Source: Nymphaea colorata (taxonomy: Eukaryota > Streptophyta > Magnoliopsida > Nymphaeales > Nymphaeaceae). Taken from it: DNA of 64,000 nucleotides. The notes under the pieces were generated by a model. That model did no database searches, had not been told where the DNA came from, and worked only from the letters and a program-made list of their open reading frames with translations. Shown piece by piece: positions 21,760-34,255 of this stretch. The stretch is from the NCBI RefSeq assembly GCF_008831285.2, contig NW_022204507.1, forward strand, positions 5,724,174-5,788,173, in the 5' to 3' direction. Position 1 is the first letter of the stretch. Each line of letters starts with the position of its first letter. The translations under genes were made by a program, and so were the position numbers.

Positions 21760-24061
21760 TGTCGCGACCCAAATTTTGACACCAAAAATTTTCTTTCATT
21801 TTTATAATAGCGGAAGCAATATTGAGTCATGACCAGAACATAAAGAAATCAGACATGGTTTTATTTCAATAATAAAATACTTGGACCCAACAAAAAAATA
21901 AACACAAGTCCCCAAAACCGACGCAGTGTCCAGAATGCCAATGCTCGTCCATCACAAGACTGAGGTCGTCGCTCCAAAGCCAAAATCTATCAAGGACTAA
22001 CTGTAGAGATAGAAAGAAGGGTCAGAATTCCTCTGAGTATGAGAAAATCCAGCCATTAATGGAACATGGCCAAAATAATATTTGTTTCGTAAAATGATTC
22101 CAAAAATTCTTATGAACTACAACCATAAGTTTTTCCAAAACTTAACACATATCAAAGTTACATCACATCATCAAAGACAAAACGAGGTGTGCACAACCTC
22201 CAAAATTTCGTAGGCTTCCAACCGTGGTTCTATGACAATGTCATAGTCATCGTGTCGAGCAACAGAAATCCCCGTGGGCACTCACGGGCAGAACAGAACA
22301 TCTCTTCACCAGGCGATCTAACGGATCGAGGGTACCTGAAGTGAAGCCTCCTGAGATATCCCAGATCGCCGCTGCAAGCAGCATGGTCTCTCTAGGAACC
22401 CGGGTGGAGAGACCAGGAGTCTCGCTCCCAAACAGAAACAGAACAGAATCCCGAGCCCTTGTGCCGCCCAATACCCTGTGGGCCCTCCAGTACAGCCAGA
22501 GGAGTGTGACCACTACCTCCTGGGACGAAACCAAACACTGGACAAAACAGAAAGCTCGCACTCGCATAAACCATCGTACAAAGTCCACGTTTCGCCTTCG
22601 AATTTCAAAAGTGAGGGTTTGCCAATGTTAACATCGTCTAGTACCTCTCACAGAAACCGCCCTCAGGCTCGGTTTCCCAAACAGAATAATTCAGCTGTTT
22701 TAAATCTTAATTTAATAGTAATAGAGAAAAACTCATCGCATCGAGAAACCTCGATTAGCAATATTATAATCCTTATTTAAACAATAAAATTTATATTTAC
22801 ATTCTCAAAACGTGACTTTCCTCCTCTAATGGTTCCAAGTTAATTTCAGAACCATATTTCTGAAATTTTAAACACCACAAAGAGCATCAAAAAGTAATAA
22901 AACATCTCATTTCGTTTTCATTTGTAACAACCCTCTTTTGGCAAATTTCAAGAATCCGGAGGGTGCTATTTCGCCTATTTCATGTAAGATGTTAGACTCA
23001 TATGAAATAATTTTCACGAGCCTCTTTTTGCAAAAGATTTTCACCAAAGTGTGGCGGCATGGAAGTTTCAAAATTATAACAGTCTTTCCACCAATTTTGC
23101 AAAGAGGTGGACCCGTTTTGTAATTTATGAGTTTTGATATAAAAACGAAATGCACTCGTTTTTCTTCATTTCACCGCTTCGTTTTCTCTCTCTTCGTAAG
23201 GGAGCTCCTCTTCTTTTTCTCGTTCGACGGTGGAGCCTCCACGGCCTTCAGCCACCCAAAACCAGGAAGAGGGATCTCCTTCTCCCGAGAGATCCCCTGT
23301 TCGAATTCTTTCGGCGCAGCCCCAACGATCGTCCGACGCCTCCCAACCGCCGTCGTCTCCTCTGCTGCTCCCATTCTCTTTTTTTTTCTCATTTTACGCC
23401 CAATTTTTTTTTCTCTCCACACGAGAGCTCCGTCCTCCTCTCGTTCGACCGGCGATGACTTCCACCACTCTTCCACACCCAAAACCAGAAAGCTCTCCGT
23501 CTCACGCGGGAACTCCTTTTCTTCTTCCCGTTCGTCCGACGGTGAGGCTTCCACCATTCTCCAAAGGCAGACGAAACCAGAGAGGGACTCTTCCTCTCTA
23601 GCCTTCCTCTGTGTGCAGGAAGGTGAGCTGAAGAACCCCGATTGTGCCCTCGATTTATGGGCAACAGAGAGAAGGAAAAGCCATCGGGCCCTCCCCTGCC
23701 CGGTTGCTATGGAAGTTGCTGCCGTTCGATTCAGAGGGCAAAAAGGGCGACGAAAATCCACGATTTGTCCCCAGCTGCTGTCAATGCAGAAAAACTGAAG
23801 ATAGGTTCTGCCGCAGACAGTAGTGGAAACAATCGAGGCGACTGCACTTCATTTTCCTCTTTCTCGACGTCCTTTGGTAATAGGGAGACCAAAGAAAAAG
23901 GAAACGGTGGACAGCTCGGAGAAAGAACGCTCCATAGGTCACCCGAGTCTCCGTTCCGTTGTCGCATGAATCTCAAAGGGAAAAATCTGCCGTTTATAAT
24001 TCTTCCCCCTATTAATGTTTTCCATAAATAAAGAAAAAGGATAGAGATCATGGGCGTTACA
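21760..24061 (-). repeat. Gypsy 3' LTR (2302 bp, internally deleted)
   Basis: It aligns with 28,806-32,054 but lacks about 940 bp corresponding to 31,038-31,975. The deletion ends share a short A-run (GGGAAAA / TTAAATCTGCC). Open frames on the plus strand within it (for example 23,127-23,798) differ between LTR copies and are not genes. Confidence 0.93.
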
Positions 24062-24077
24062 TCCTCCCCCCCTAAAA
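24062..24077 (-). promoter_or_regulatory. Gypsy polypurine tract
   Basis: The minus strand reads TTTTTAGGGGGGGAGGA directly before the 3' LTR start TGTAACGCCC. This is the expected PPT for a plant gypsy element. Confidence 0.85.
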
Positions 24078-24108
24078 AGAAATTTCGTCCTCGAAATTTA
24101 AGCGTACC

Positions 24109-24682
24109 TTATTGAAACAGTTGAGGGTAATTCTTTCTCATGTCTTCTTCTGGTTCCCACGTGCATTCTTTGATGCCATGATGCTGCCATTCCACTTGAA
24201 CTAGTGGGATTGTCTTCTTTCGCAATACATGCTCCTTTCTGTCTATGATCCGAAGTGGTTTTTCATCGGTTGTCATGTCCTCTTGCAAATCAACTTCTTC
24301 ATAGTCTATCACATGCGAAGGATCAGGTACATACTTCCTTAACATCGACACGTGAAATACTGGATGAACATGACCATACTGCGGTGGGAGTGCAATTCGA
24401 TATGCAACCTCTCCAACTTTTTCCAAAATCTCGAATGGACCAATGTATCTTGGGCTCAATTTTCCCTTCTTTCCGAATCGAAAAACACTCTTGGTGGTGA
24501 TACCTTGAGAAATACATGATCTCCCACTTCAAAAGCTAGCTCTCTTCTTCGTTGGTCTGCATAACTCTTTTGTCGACTCTGAGCTGCCAAAAGTTTCTTT
24601 CTAATCATATTGACCTGATCAGTGTAGTGTTGGATCACCAAAGGATCCTCAATCTTGTGTCTCCTATCTCTGTCCAACATGA
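24109..24682 (-). pseudogene. Gypsy integrase C-terminus with chromo-like tail
   Basis: Two overlapping frames (24,456-24,680 and 24,109-24,459) give QKSYADQRRRELAFEVGDHV, PRYIGPFEILEKVGEVAYR, HPVFHVSMLRKYVPDPS and the tail VEWQHHGIKECTWEPEEDM. This matches the GPY/F module and chromodomain-type end of Tekay chromoviruses, which is thought to guide integration to chromatin. A single frame break lies between the halves near 24,457. Confidence 0.88.
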
Positions 24683-25486
24683 TGGTGATCTACAAGGTCG
24701 GCCATAAAGAGCTTCAAACAGAGTCATTCCAATGCTAGAGTGATAGCTATTGTTGTAGGCAAACTCAGCCAACTTCACATGTTTATCCCATTCACCCTTC
24801 CATTGCAAAACACAAGCTCTTAACATATCTTCAAGAGTCTGGATGGTTCGCTCAGACTATCCATCTGTCCTGTGGATGAAATGCTGTGCTCAGTTTCAAT
24901 TTTTGTTTCCCAACGCTTCCTGTAACCTTCCCCAGAACTTGAATGTAAATCTTGGATCTCTGTCAGAGATTATTGATTTAGGGATTCCATGAAGTCTCAC
25001 AATTTCATCAACATACAAATCTGCTAGACTTTCTAGTGATTGTGAAATCTTGATCGGAAGAAAATGTGCAGATTTAGTTAGGCGGTCTACCACTACCCAA
25101 ATAGCATCGTGTTGTCGTCGAGTACGTGGTAACCCCACTACGAAGTCCATGTTGATGTCTTCCCATTTCCATTGAGGAATTTCTATCTGTTGCATCAAAC
25201 CACCTGGTTTCTGATGTTCCACTTTAACCTGTTGACACACCAAGCATCGTGAGACGAACTCAGCAATCTCTTTCTTCATTCCTGGCCACCAGAAGTTTAT
25301 CCTTAAACTTTGATACATCTTGGTGCTTCCTGGATGTATGGTGTATCTTGTCTTGTGTGCCTCCTCCAGCAACTTGTTCTTCACTTCTGGATTATTCGGA
25401 ACCCACAATCTACCATTGAACCACACAGATCCATCCTCGTCCTCAAAATAAGGAGTTTCTTCTTTTTTGTGACACTCAAGTTTCAA
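24683..25486 (-). pseudogene. Gypsy integrase zinc finger and catalytic core
   Basis: A 196-codon stretch (24,896-25,486) carries HKTRYTIHPGSTKMYQSLR and FVSRCLVCQQVK (HHCC finger), the first catalytic Asp region WVVVDRLTKSAHFLPI, and IPKSIISDRDPRF with the second Asp. After a break, 24,680-24,826 continues KLAEFAYNNSYHSSIGMTLFE and ALYGRPCRSP. The catalytic Glu region lies at the break and is damaged. Confidence 0.9.
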
Positions 25487-25504
25487 CTTCGCATATTCTG
25501 GGCT

Positions 25505-26534
25505 CTATTTTTGCTTCTCAATAATTTCATCAAGGAAACTATCTCGAATTATTCCTGCACACTTCACCTTTCCATTATCATTCGCAATGGATGCCATTTT
25601 TCCAAGGTCTTCCACCAAATTCCATGTCCGCATTAATAGTCCACTAGCTTTAGCAGTCGTCTTCCTACTAAGTGCATCGGCTACCACATTGGCCTTTCCT
25701 GGATGATACTTTATTTCAAAGTCGTAATCTTTGAGATATTCCAGCTATCTTCTTTGTCTTAGGTTTAATTCCTTCTGCGAGAACAAATATTTGAGGGATT
25801 TATGGTCAGAAAATACTTCAAATTCCACACCATAGAGGTAATGTCTCCATATTTTTAGTGCAAATACCACTGCTCCTAATTCCAAATCATGTGTTGGATA
25901 GTTCTTCTCGTGTTGTTTTAGTTGTCTAGAGGCATAAAGCTATAACCTTGTCCTTTTGCATAAGCACCGCTCCATATCCTATTCCCGAAGCATCGGTATA
26001 TACCACAAATCCTTTCCTCCCATTTGGCAGTGTCAGAATTGGGGCACTAGTCAAACTGTCTTTCAACATCTGAAAACTCTTCTGACAATCCTCTGTCCAC
26101 GTAAATTTCACTCCTTTACATAGCAGTTTAGTCATTGGAGTTACAATTTTTGAAAAATCCTTGATGAACTTCCTGTAGTAACCTACCAAGCCAAGAAAAC
26201 TTCTGATTTCTGACACATTAGTTGGCGCATTCCATTGTTGTACAGCTTCCACTTTGGCCGGATCAACTGCCACTCCCTCCTTGGAGATTACATGTCCCAA
26301 GAAATTCACTTTGTCTAGCCAAAACTCACACTTGGAATATTTGGCATACAATTGATTTTGTCTCAATATCCTCATCACTAACTCGAGATGTGCCGCATGC
26401 ATCGCTTCACACTCGGAGTATACTAGCACATCATCAATGAATACTATAACGAATCGGTCTAAGTACTCGTGAAATATCCGATTCATGAGATCCATAAAAG
26501 CTGCTGGGGCATTCGTGAGTCCAAAAGGCATCAC
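25505..26534 (-). pseudogene. Gypsy RT (palm/thumb) and RNase H
   Basis: The frame from 26,534 reads [20 protein letters not shown], the catalytic [44 protein letters not shown] and the RNase H start [18 protein letters not shown]. After a break near 25,926 the RNase H continues ([35 protein letters not shown]). The RT box is FIDD rather than YxDD, normal for this group. At least two stops or shifts interrupt it. Confidence 0.9.
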
Positions 26535-27640
26535 TCGAAACTCATAATGCCCATAACGTGTGCGAAATGCTGTTTTGGGAATATCTTCTTCCTTAATTGC
26601 AATTGATGGTATCCCGACCTCAAGTCAATCTTAGAAAATACCTTTGCTTCCTTTAATTGATCGAATAAATCTTCAATTCTAGGCAATGGATATCTGTTCT
26701 TGATTGTAACCTGATTCAACATTCGATAGTCAATACACAACCGCATTGACCCATCTTTTTTCTTCACAAATAAGACCGGTGCTCCCCAAGATGACACACT
26801 TGGACGAATGAATCCTTTGCTGGCCAAATCTTGGATCTGTTTCTTTAATTCTTCTAGTTCTGCTGGTGCCATTCTATATGGAGCCTTAGAAATAGGTGCA
26901 GTTCCTGGTATCAATTCGATGCCAAACTCCACCTCTCGTACAGGAGGTAATCCAGGTAAATCTTCGGGAAACACGTCTGCATAGTCCTTCACTGTACGCA
27001 CCTCACTAATGGGTTTTAATTTCTGCTCGATTGCGTCCATGCTAACCAAATATGCAGTGCACCCATTTTCCATGTATTTCCTTGCCTTAACTGCTGAGAC
27101 AACTAACTTTCTTTGATCTTGGGGCGTTTTTACCCTAAATTCGATCTTTTGACCATTCTCCAACTGAATCTTCAGCTTCTTTTTTCTGCAATCTATCGTT
27201 GCGTAGTGATGGTATAACCAATCCATTCTTAAGATTACGTCGTACCCCATCATATTCATTACCACCAACTGTGCTGGCAATAAATGTTCATGTATTTCTA
27301 TTTTCACATTTTCTAGATACGTTCTGCATGTGTCTTTGTTTCCCATAGGTATAGCAACTAACAATTGATAAGGCATATTCTTTCTTTCTAACTTTAAAAG
27401 TTCAGCAAAACTCTTAGAAACAAAAGAATGCGATGCTCCAGAATCAAACAAAACATGAGCCCAATGAGATTGTACAAGAAGGGTACCTTCAATCACGTCA
27501 GTAGGTTTCAACTCTTCAACCGTGGTCGCGTAAACTCTGCCAGGTACCTTCTTTTCTGCTGGCTGATTGGTTGCACCACGCCTCTGCTCTACCTCTTTCT
27601 TCTTTGGGCACTCACGAATAAATGACCTTGTGCTCCACAG
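26531..27640 (-). pseudogene. Gypsy protease and RT N-terminal part
   Basis: The stretch carries the end of the zinc knuckle (FIRECPKK), protease [16 protein letters not shown] with an intact DSGA, then [53 protein letters not shown] and [14 protein letters not shown] (RT blocks 1-3). It shifts frame near 26,534, just before the MPFGLTNAP block. Upstream it overlaps the gag frame. Confidence 0.92.
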
Positions 27641-28611
27641 TAAAGACACGCTCCGATATCTCTGTAACATGGTTTACCAGGGTGTTGGCGATGACACTTG
27701 GGGCATTCACCGTCCACCCTGGATGTCGATGGCCTCTGTCTCTTGAATCTGTCCCCTTGATTTCCCCTGTCACTGCGCCTTCTCTTGAACATGTTGGGTC
27801 TCGACTTGGGTCGCAGAGATTCATTCTTCCTATCTGTCCCTTGCATCCTGTTCCAGCCCTCCTCAAGTCGTGTGGCCATGTCGATAGCGTCGTCTAGATC
27901 TCTCGGACGACTACTAATTACTTGGTTCTGCAACCCGTCTTTGAGCCCTCTGACGAACTTATTTGCTCGGTCTGCATCAGTAGTATACACATGGGGGTAA
28001 TATTTTTCCAAATGTCTGAATTTGATGACATATTCTTGCAGACTCAAACTCCCTTGCTGAAGCTCCAAGAATTCTTGCATGCGTTTCTCCCGTGTAAAGG
28101 TTGGGATGTAGGCATGTGTGAAGGCTTCCTTGAATTCTCCCCAAGTCGCTTCGTGATTTGCAAACTTCACTTGACGTTGCGTCCGCCACCATTCCTTAGC
28201 ATCTCCTTTTAACATAAAGGTTCCATACCGAACCTTCTTCTTGTCAGGCACTTCCAGAGTGGTAAAGATCTCCTCAGTTTCTATTATCCACTGTTCAGCA
28301 TCGTCAGCAGTGCCTTTCCCATGAAACTTCGGAGGGTGCAAGCTCATAAACTGTTGGTGAGTTACTCCTCTTGCCTCACCATTTGTCGTTCTGTTTGTAT
28401 CCGTACTTGTTCCTCCTGAAGAAGTATTCTGCGTCCAGCCATACATCAATCCCGTCATCATCTGCAAAGTGTTCATGATGAACGTTTGTTGTTGTTGGAT
28501 GTTTCTACCAGGCGTCCGAGGTCTAGTAGGATGAGCCTCCGTGTTCCGGTTCCCGTTGTTGCGAGGAGTTCTCCCTCCTCCACTAACACTCCCTCCTCTA
28601 GTGCGTGCCAT
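27589..28611 (-). pseudogene. Gypsy gag
   Basis: The likely start is the ATG at 28,611 (MARTRGGSVSGG), 21 codons inside a longer open frame, because Tekay gag proteins begin like this. It contains the capsid block FHGKGTADDAEQWIIETEEI, KEWWRTQRQVKF, LELQQGSLSLQEYVIKFRHL and a nucleocapsid with [13 protein letters not shown] and CLYCGAQGH. The last Cys of the knuckle lies in the next frame (RECPKK), so one frameshift separates gag from pol. About 340 codons, close to the usual length. Confidence 0.9.
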
Positions 28612-28786
28612 TGAACTACACCGCACAGAAGAAACAAATATGAATACGTAAAAGCAATTCATTAGAACTATCACAAAATATGAAACTCAATATTCACATC
28701 AAAATCTAAACACCCTTCTTTAACAGGTTTGGATGACCTTCTCTGCTTGTGATCGACATTGGCATTGGACATTGACTCTAGACACT

Positions 28787-28804
28787 GTGCTCTGATACCA
28801 AAGT
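28787..28804 (-). promoter_or_regulatory. Gypsy primer binding site (tRNA-Met)
   Basis: The minus strand reads TTTGGTATCAGAGCACAG one or two bases from the end of the 5' LTR. TGGTATCAGAGC is the tRNA-Met primer complement used by many plant gypsy elements. Confidence 0.9.
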
Positions 28805-28805
28805 T

Positions 28806-31800
28806 GTCACGACCCAAATTTTGACACCAAAAATTTTCTTTCATTTTTATAATAGCGGAAGCAATATTGAGTCATGACCAGAACATAAAAAAATCAGACA
28901 TTGTTTTATTTCAATAATAAAATACTTGGACCCAACAAAAAAATAAACACAAGTCCCCAAAACCGACGCAGTGTCCAGAATGCCAATGCTCGTCCATCAC
29001 AAGACTGAGGTCGTCGCTCCAAAGCCAAAATCTATCAAGGACTAACTGTAGAGATAGAAAGAAGGGTCAGAATTCCTCTGAGTATGAGAAAATCCAGCCA
29101 TGAATGGAACATGGACCAAAATAATATTTAGTTTCGTAAAACGATTCCAAAAAGTTCTTATGAACTACAACCATAAGTTTTCCAAAACTTAACACATATC
29201 AAAGTTACATCACATCATCAAAGACAAAACGAGGTGTGCACAACCTCCAAAATTTCGTACGCTTCCAACCGTGGTTCTATGACAATGCAATAGTCATCGT
29301 GTCGAGCAACAGAAATCCCCGTGGGCACTCACGGGCAGAACAGAACATCTCTTCACCAGGCGATCTAACGGATCGAGGGTACCTGAAGTGAAGCCTCCTG
29401 AGATATCCCAGATCGCCGCTGCAGCAGCATGGTCTCTCTAGGAACCCGGGTGGAGAGACCAGGAGTCTCGCTCCCAAACAGAAACAGAACAGAATCCCGA
29501 GCCCTTGTGCCGCCCAATACCCTGTGGGCCCTCCAGTACAGCCAAAGGAGTGTGACCACTACCTCCTGGGACGAAACCAAACACTGGACAAAACAGAAAG
29601 CTCGCACTCGCATAAACCATCGTACAAAGTCCACGTTTCGCCTTCGAATTTCAAAAGTGAGGGTTTGCCAATGTTAGACATCGTCTAGTACCTCTCACAG
29701 AAACCGCCCTCAGGCTCGGTTTCCCAAACAGAATAATTCAGCTGTTTTAAATCTTAATTTAATAGTAATAGAGAAAAACTCATCACATCGAGAAACCTCG
29801 ATTAGCAATATTATAATCCTTATTTGAAACAATAAAATTTATATTTACATTCTCAAAACGTGACTTTCCTCCTCTAATGGTTCCAAAGTTAATTTCAGAA
29901 CCATATTTCTGAAATTTTAAACACCACAAAGAGCATCAAAAAGTAATAAAACATCTCATTTCGTTTTTCATTTGTAACAACCCTCTTTTGGCAAATTTCA
30001 AGAATCCGGAGGGTGCTATTTCGCTATTTCATGTAAGATGTTAGACTCATATTGAAAATAATTTTCACGAGCCTCTTTTTGCAAAAGATTTTCACCAAAG
30101 TGTGGCGGCATGGAAGTTTCAAAATTATAACAGTCTTTCCACCAATTTTGCAAAAGAGGTGGACCCGTTTTGTAATTTATGAGTTTTGATATAAAAACGA
30201 AATGCACTCGTTTTTCTTCATTTCACCGCTTCGTTTTCTCTCTCTTCGTAAGGGAGCTCCTCTTCTTTTTCTCGTTCGACGGTGGAGCCTCCACCGGCCT
30301 TCAGCCACCCAAAACCAGGAAGAGGGATCTCCTTCTCCCGAGAGATCCCCTGTTCGAATTCTTTCGGCGCAGCCCCAACCGATCGTCCGACGCTCCCAAC
30401 CGCCGTCGTCTCCTCTGCTGCTCCCATTCTCTTTTTTTTTCTCATTTTACGCCCAATTTTTTTTTCTCTCCACACGAGAGCTCCGTCCTCCTCTCGTTCG
30501 ACCGGCGATGACTTCCACCACTCTTCCACACCCAAAACCAGAAAGCTCTCCGTCTCACGCGGGAACTCCTTTTTCTTCTTCCCGTTCGTCCGACGGTGAG
30601 GCTTCCACCATTCTCCAAAGGCAGACGAAACCAGAGAGGGACTCTTCCTCTCTAGCCTTCCTCTGTGTGCAGGAAGGTGAGCTGAAGAACCCCGATTGTG
30701 CCCTCGATTTATGGGCAACAGAGAGAAGGAAAAGCCATCGGGCCCTCCCCTGCCCGGTTGCTATGGAAGTTGCTGCCGTTCGATTCAGAGGGCAAAAAGG
30801 GCGACGAAAATCCACGATTTGTCCCCAGCTGCTGTCAATGCAGAAAAACTGAAGATAGGTTCTGCCGCAGACAGTAGTGGAACAATCGAGGCGACTGCAC
30901 TTCATTTTCCTCTTTCTCGACGTCCTTTGGTAATAGGGAGACCAAAGAAAAAGGAAACGGTGGACAGCTCGGGAGAAAGAACGCTCCCATAGGTCACCCG
31001 AGTCTCCGTTCCGTTGTCGCATGAATCTCAAAGGGAAAAGAAAAATAAATAAATAAAGAAACGGCAGCTTGAGGCGAACAGTGACAACAAGGAAAATAGT
31101 AGGCATTCCGTCTGGCAGGCATATGCAAAATTTTTCGAACTCTGCTATCGACGCTCCTGGCAGAAACAAAGGAGTTGAGGGATTCGTTCTTCACAGGAAG
31201 GGATGGTAGAACAGAGGTTCCCATCTACCCCTAGAGATTTGGAAACATGCTGAATCCCACGGTATTCAACATTCCCCCTTTATAGTTTCACGTCAAGGTC
31301 ACTAAAATTTACCCGTTCATGTATATGTTTTTCTTTTTCAAAACTCAGCTAGGATTCACATGCCTTACATTCAAATCTGTACCTAGCCTACTTTAACAGG
31401 GATATCTTGAACTAAGAACACATTATAACATTTCAGTGTCTCAAGCATGGATTCGTCTCTAGGTATATACATACATAGATTCTCATGGATATATATCTAT
31501 AAGCAATCAAAATACATAGGCATCATGATACATTCGTCACTGAAAATCCCCATACTACAACTCATGCATAGATTCATATTCATGCACCAAGATACATAGA
31601 TCTACATATTCCATAAGAAATAAAAAATACGGCTTCATGCTTTATTCATAGTTGAATATTCCCATACCTTTTTTTTTATTCCGAAATGACTTCTCCTTTT
31701 GCTTCTCGTCCCTTTCTAGCAGCCAACCACTTCAATCTTCAACTAGAAAGAGGGCAAAGATGAGGACGTCCCTCTCTCTCTCTCTCTCTTCCTTTCTTTC

Positions 31801-32054
31801 TTTCTCTTGTCGTTGGAGTCTCCCGTTGAGGGCTGCAGCAATAAGAGATGACTAATTTTCAATCTCTCACAAGGAAATCAATCACCCGTCAGTTGTTTCT
31901 TTCCCCTTCTTTTCTTTCCAAAACTGCTTCCTCTATGATTTAATTGTCAGTTTTCATTTTACGTAACCTTCAATTAAATCTGCCGTTTATAATTCTTCCC
32001 CCTATTAATGTTTTCCATAAATAAAGAAAAAGGATAGAGATCATGGGCGTTACA
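28806..32054 (-). repeat. Gypsy 5' LTR (3249 bp)
   Basis: This is the full-length LTR, starting TGTAACGCCCATGATC at 32,054 and ending GGGTCGTGACA at 28,806 on the minus strand. It keeps the ~940-bp U3 segment lost from the 3' LTR. A third copy (53,544-56,776) matches this version, not the deleted one. Confidence 0.95.
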
Positions 32055-32290
32055 CTTGCTCTCTCGCTTCCTGCTAATTTCGTTTCGTCCTCGCACGTTC
32101 TCTCTCTCTCTCTCTCTGAATTTCAACTTTACCGGGCAGAACAGCCGATCGACTCTCTCTCTCTCACAATTACAAAAGCTCGTTCATAAAACAACTTACA
32201 ATATTGATTTAACGAGAGCATATCCTTACTTTAAAAATGGTAAAGCAATTGAAGGAAGACTTTAAAATGTGACGCCCCAAACTACCTTCA
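32055..32290. repeat. Remainder of the sixth tandem-array unit
   Basis: It starts with the CTTGC target duplication and continues the unit from the point interrupted at 21,759 (second CT microsatellite, GCCGATCGACTC, GACGCCCCAAACTACCTTCA). After 32,290 it switches to unrelated sequence, so this is the far edge of the array. Confidence 0.92.
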
Positions 32291-34255
32291 TTTTTACCAT
32301 ATAAAATGTCTATTTTCTCCAAACGAAAGCATTTTAGTCATTTCATGCTCAAAAATACACTCAAGGGAAAAGAAGGGGGTACGGGTTAATTTTATAAAAA
32401 ATATACATTTTACACTTTTATAAAAAAATATACATTTTAAACGGAATTATTTTGGTCATGCACACCCTTGTGTGTGAGATGAAAAAAGCTAGGTGCCCCC
32501 AACTTTTAACCAAATTGCCCTAACTTTCAACCAAACTTCGGATATTTTGACACAACTGCTCCGATCAGGCAGACTAGCATTATCAATTTGATGGACGAAT
32601 ATCTATATCATAATTTGCCATTGTGAAAAATAATTAGGTTGATTTCACCAATTTGTCACGATCTTTTTGGATGTTCATACATTTAGGTTTGAATTATTAC
32701 ATGGAAGAGACCTCAATAGCCATTCAAATGGAACCCTAATTGTTCATTGGGTATTCTCATGTTAATAGTCGACTTTCAAAAAGCGTGGACATTGGATATT
32801 AGATATTTATTGGAAACTAAATTCGAACTTAATACAAATTCAGATACCCATCCAATCGGTTGTGTTTTTTAAATACAGATCCAATTTCATCTTTTAATCT
32901 AATATTAATTTTTTTTTCCATATCTCTCTCTCGTTTTTTTTTTTGTAGTTTATTCAATCGGACAATGGATCCAAATTGGATTTTATGGCATCCTCATCTG
33001 AGGGAGACTTAGAATTTTGTTCCAGTGAATGCCTGAATGGGGTTCTTCATGAAATTTAATTTTACTCCGTTTTTCTGATATCTATACAAACCAATTTTTT
33101 CAAAAGAAATTTCCTTTCTTTTTAACCTTTTTGAATTAAGCAAGCATGTGTTTGGCAGCCCCTATCATGAACTTGAGCATCCAAACTCTTTTCACTAGAG
33201 TATCCATTCAATGTTTCACTTGATTCAATGCTCTCTCTCTCTCTCTCTCTCTCTCTCTATGTGAGACGGAAGAATAAGATTCGGAAAACATAGAGAGAGA
33301 TCGAGAGCAGCAGAGCCAAACCACCACAGATGTGTGGGAAGATGATATCGATGTTCATATATAAAGATCATTCTGAAACTGCCCTCAATGAATAGATTTA
33401 CCCAAGAGGCATGTTCAATTTTAGCATATATGTGCTGGAACTGAAATATTTCTTGTCGTTGAGGAAATTGGGACGTAAATTCAGACAAATTTCTTAACCT
33501 TTTCCTGGAAACTGAAGTTGCCATTTCATGCATGCTTGCAGCTGAAATTGAAAGACGATGACGTTTTGGAAAATTATACGTTTAATACACGGGTTTGACA
33601 AACTTGCAGAAATGCTGATCGTGAATTGCATTGACATTTCCATGACATTGCACGGCCATTTCCCTGCTAATCTACAATGCGTACGTGTTCTGAAATGGTG
33701 ATCAAATTAATGCCAATGTTTGTGTGTTCAGACGTTGCGTTTGGAAGATGACGAACTAGTAGAAAGCTAGCAGGCAGGCTTCGGACACTAACCAGCTAGT
33801 CGTTTGTTCAAGCTTAATTACCACGGAGTAGAAATTAAGACAGGATCTTGAAAGTTTAGATGAACCCATACAGTACTGTTATAGATGGCCCGGTAACTAA
33901 TAACGTAATTATGAAAAGCCAGAGATCAATCATGTGGTGCCTTCTCGCAGCATACTGCCAACATCCCTAATGATAATGTCTAAACTACAATTATTTTACA
34001 TAAAGTAACAATTAATTATTGAATGACAGCCAATTCAACCTTTGCAACAGTAGGGGTGCCTGCAAAGCTGTTGGAGAAGAAACAGAATAAAAAACAGTAA
34101 TGTTGTTAAGTATACTTTTAAGGGCGGGAAAAATTTAAAAGGAGAAATTTGGAACATATTTGTTTTTCTTGTTTTTAGATGAAAAAAATTGATAAAATTT
34201 ATACTTTCATGGGCAGAAAAATTTTCACTCTTTTACCAAAATACGAAGTGAGCAT
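32291..34255. other. Gene-free flank with CT microsatellite
   Basis: No coding signal that I can support. A (CT)n run lies at 33,229-33,258 and is two bases or so longer than in copy D (57,951-57,976). If the array is an amplified gene 5' end, this stretch is the original upstream flank of that gene. Confidence 0.45.

Larger units (their letters stand above)
21760..32054 (-). mobile_element. Ty3/gypsy chromovirus, Tekay-like, near full length
   Basis: The element is 10.3 kb with LTRs TGTAACGCCC…GGTCGYGACA (minus strand), a tRNA-Met PBS, gag, protease, RT, RNase H, integrase, a C-terminal chromo/CR-type segment and a PPT. The 5-bp TSD is CTTGC. Long LTRs, the tRNA-Met primer and the C-terminal block SMLRKYVPDPSHVIDYE with VEWQHHGIKECTWEPEEDM fit the Tekay/Del lineage. 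Pol and gag are each broken by a few shifts or stops. The LTRs are very similar apart from one large deletion, so insertion is fairly recent. Confidence 0.95.

Noticed and set aside
23127-23798. Long plus-strand open frames inside the gypsy LTRs (also 30,202-30,852 and 54,925-55,575), preceded by a TATAAAAA
   Set aside because: They lie antisense in the LTR, are Ser/Pro/Arg-rich low complexity, and change frame between the LTR copies. That is not the pattern of a conserved gene. An antisense LTR transcript remains possible but is unsupported.
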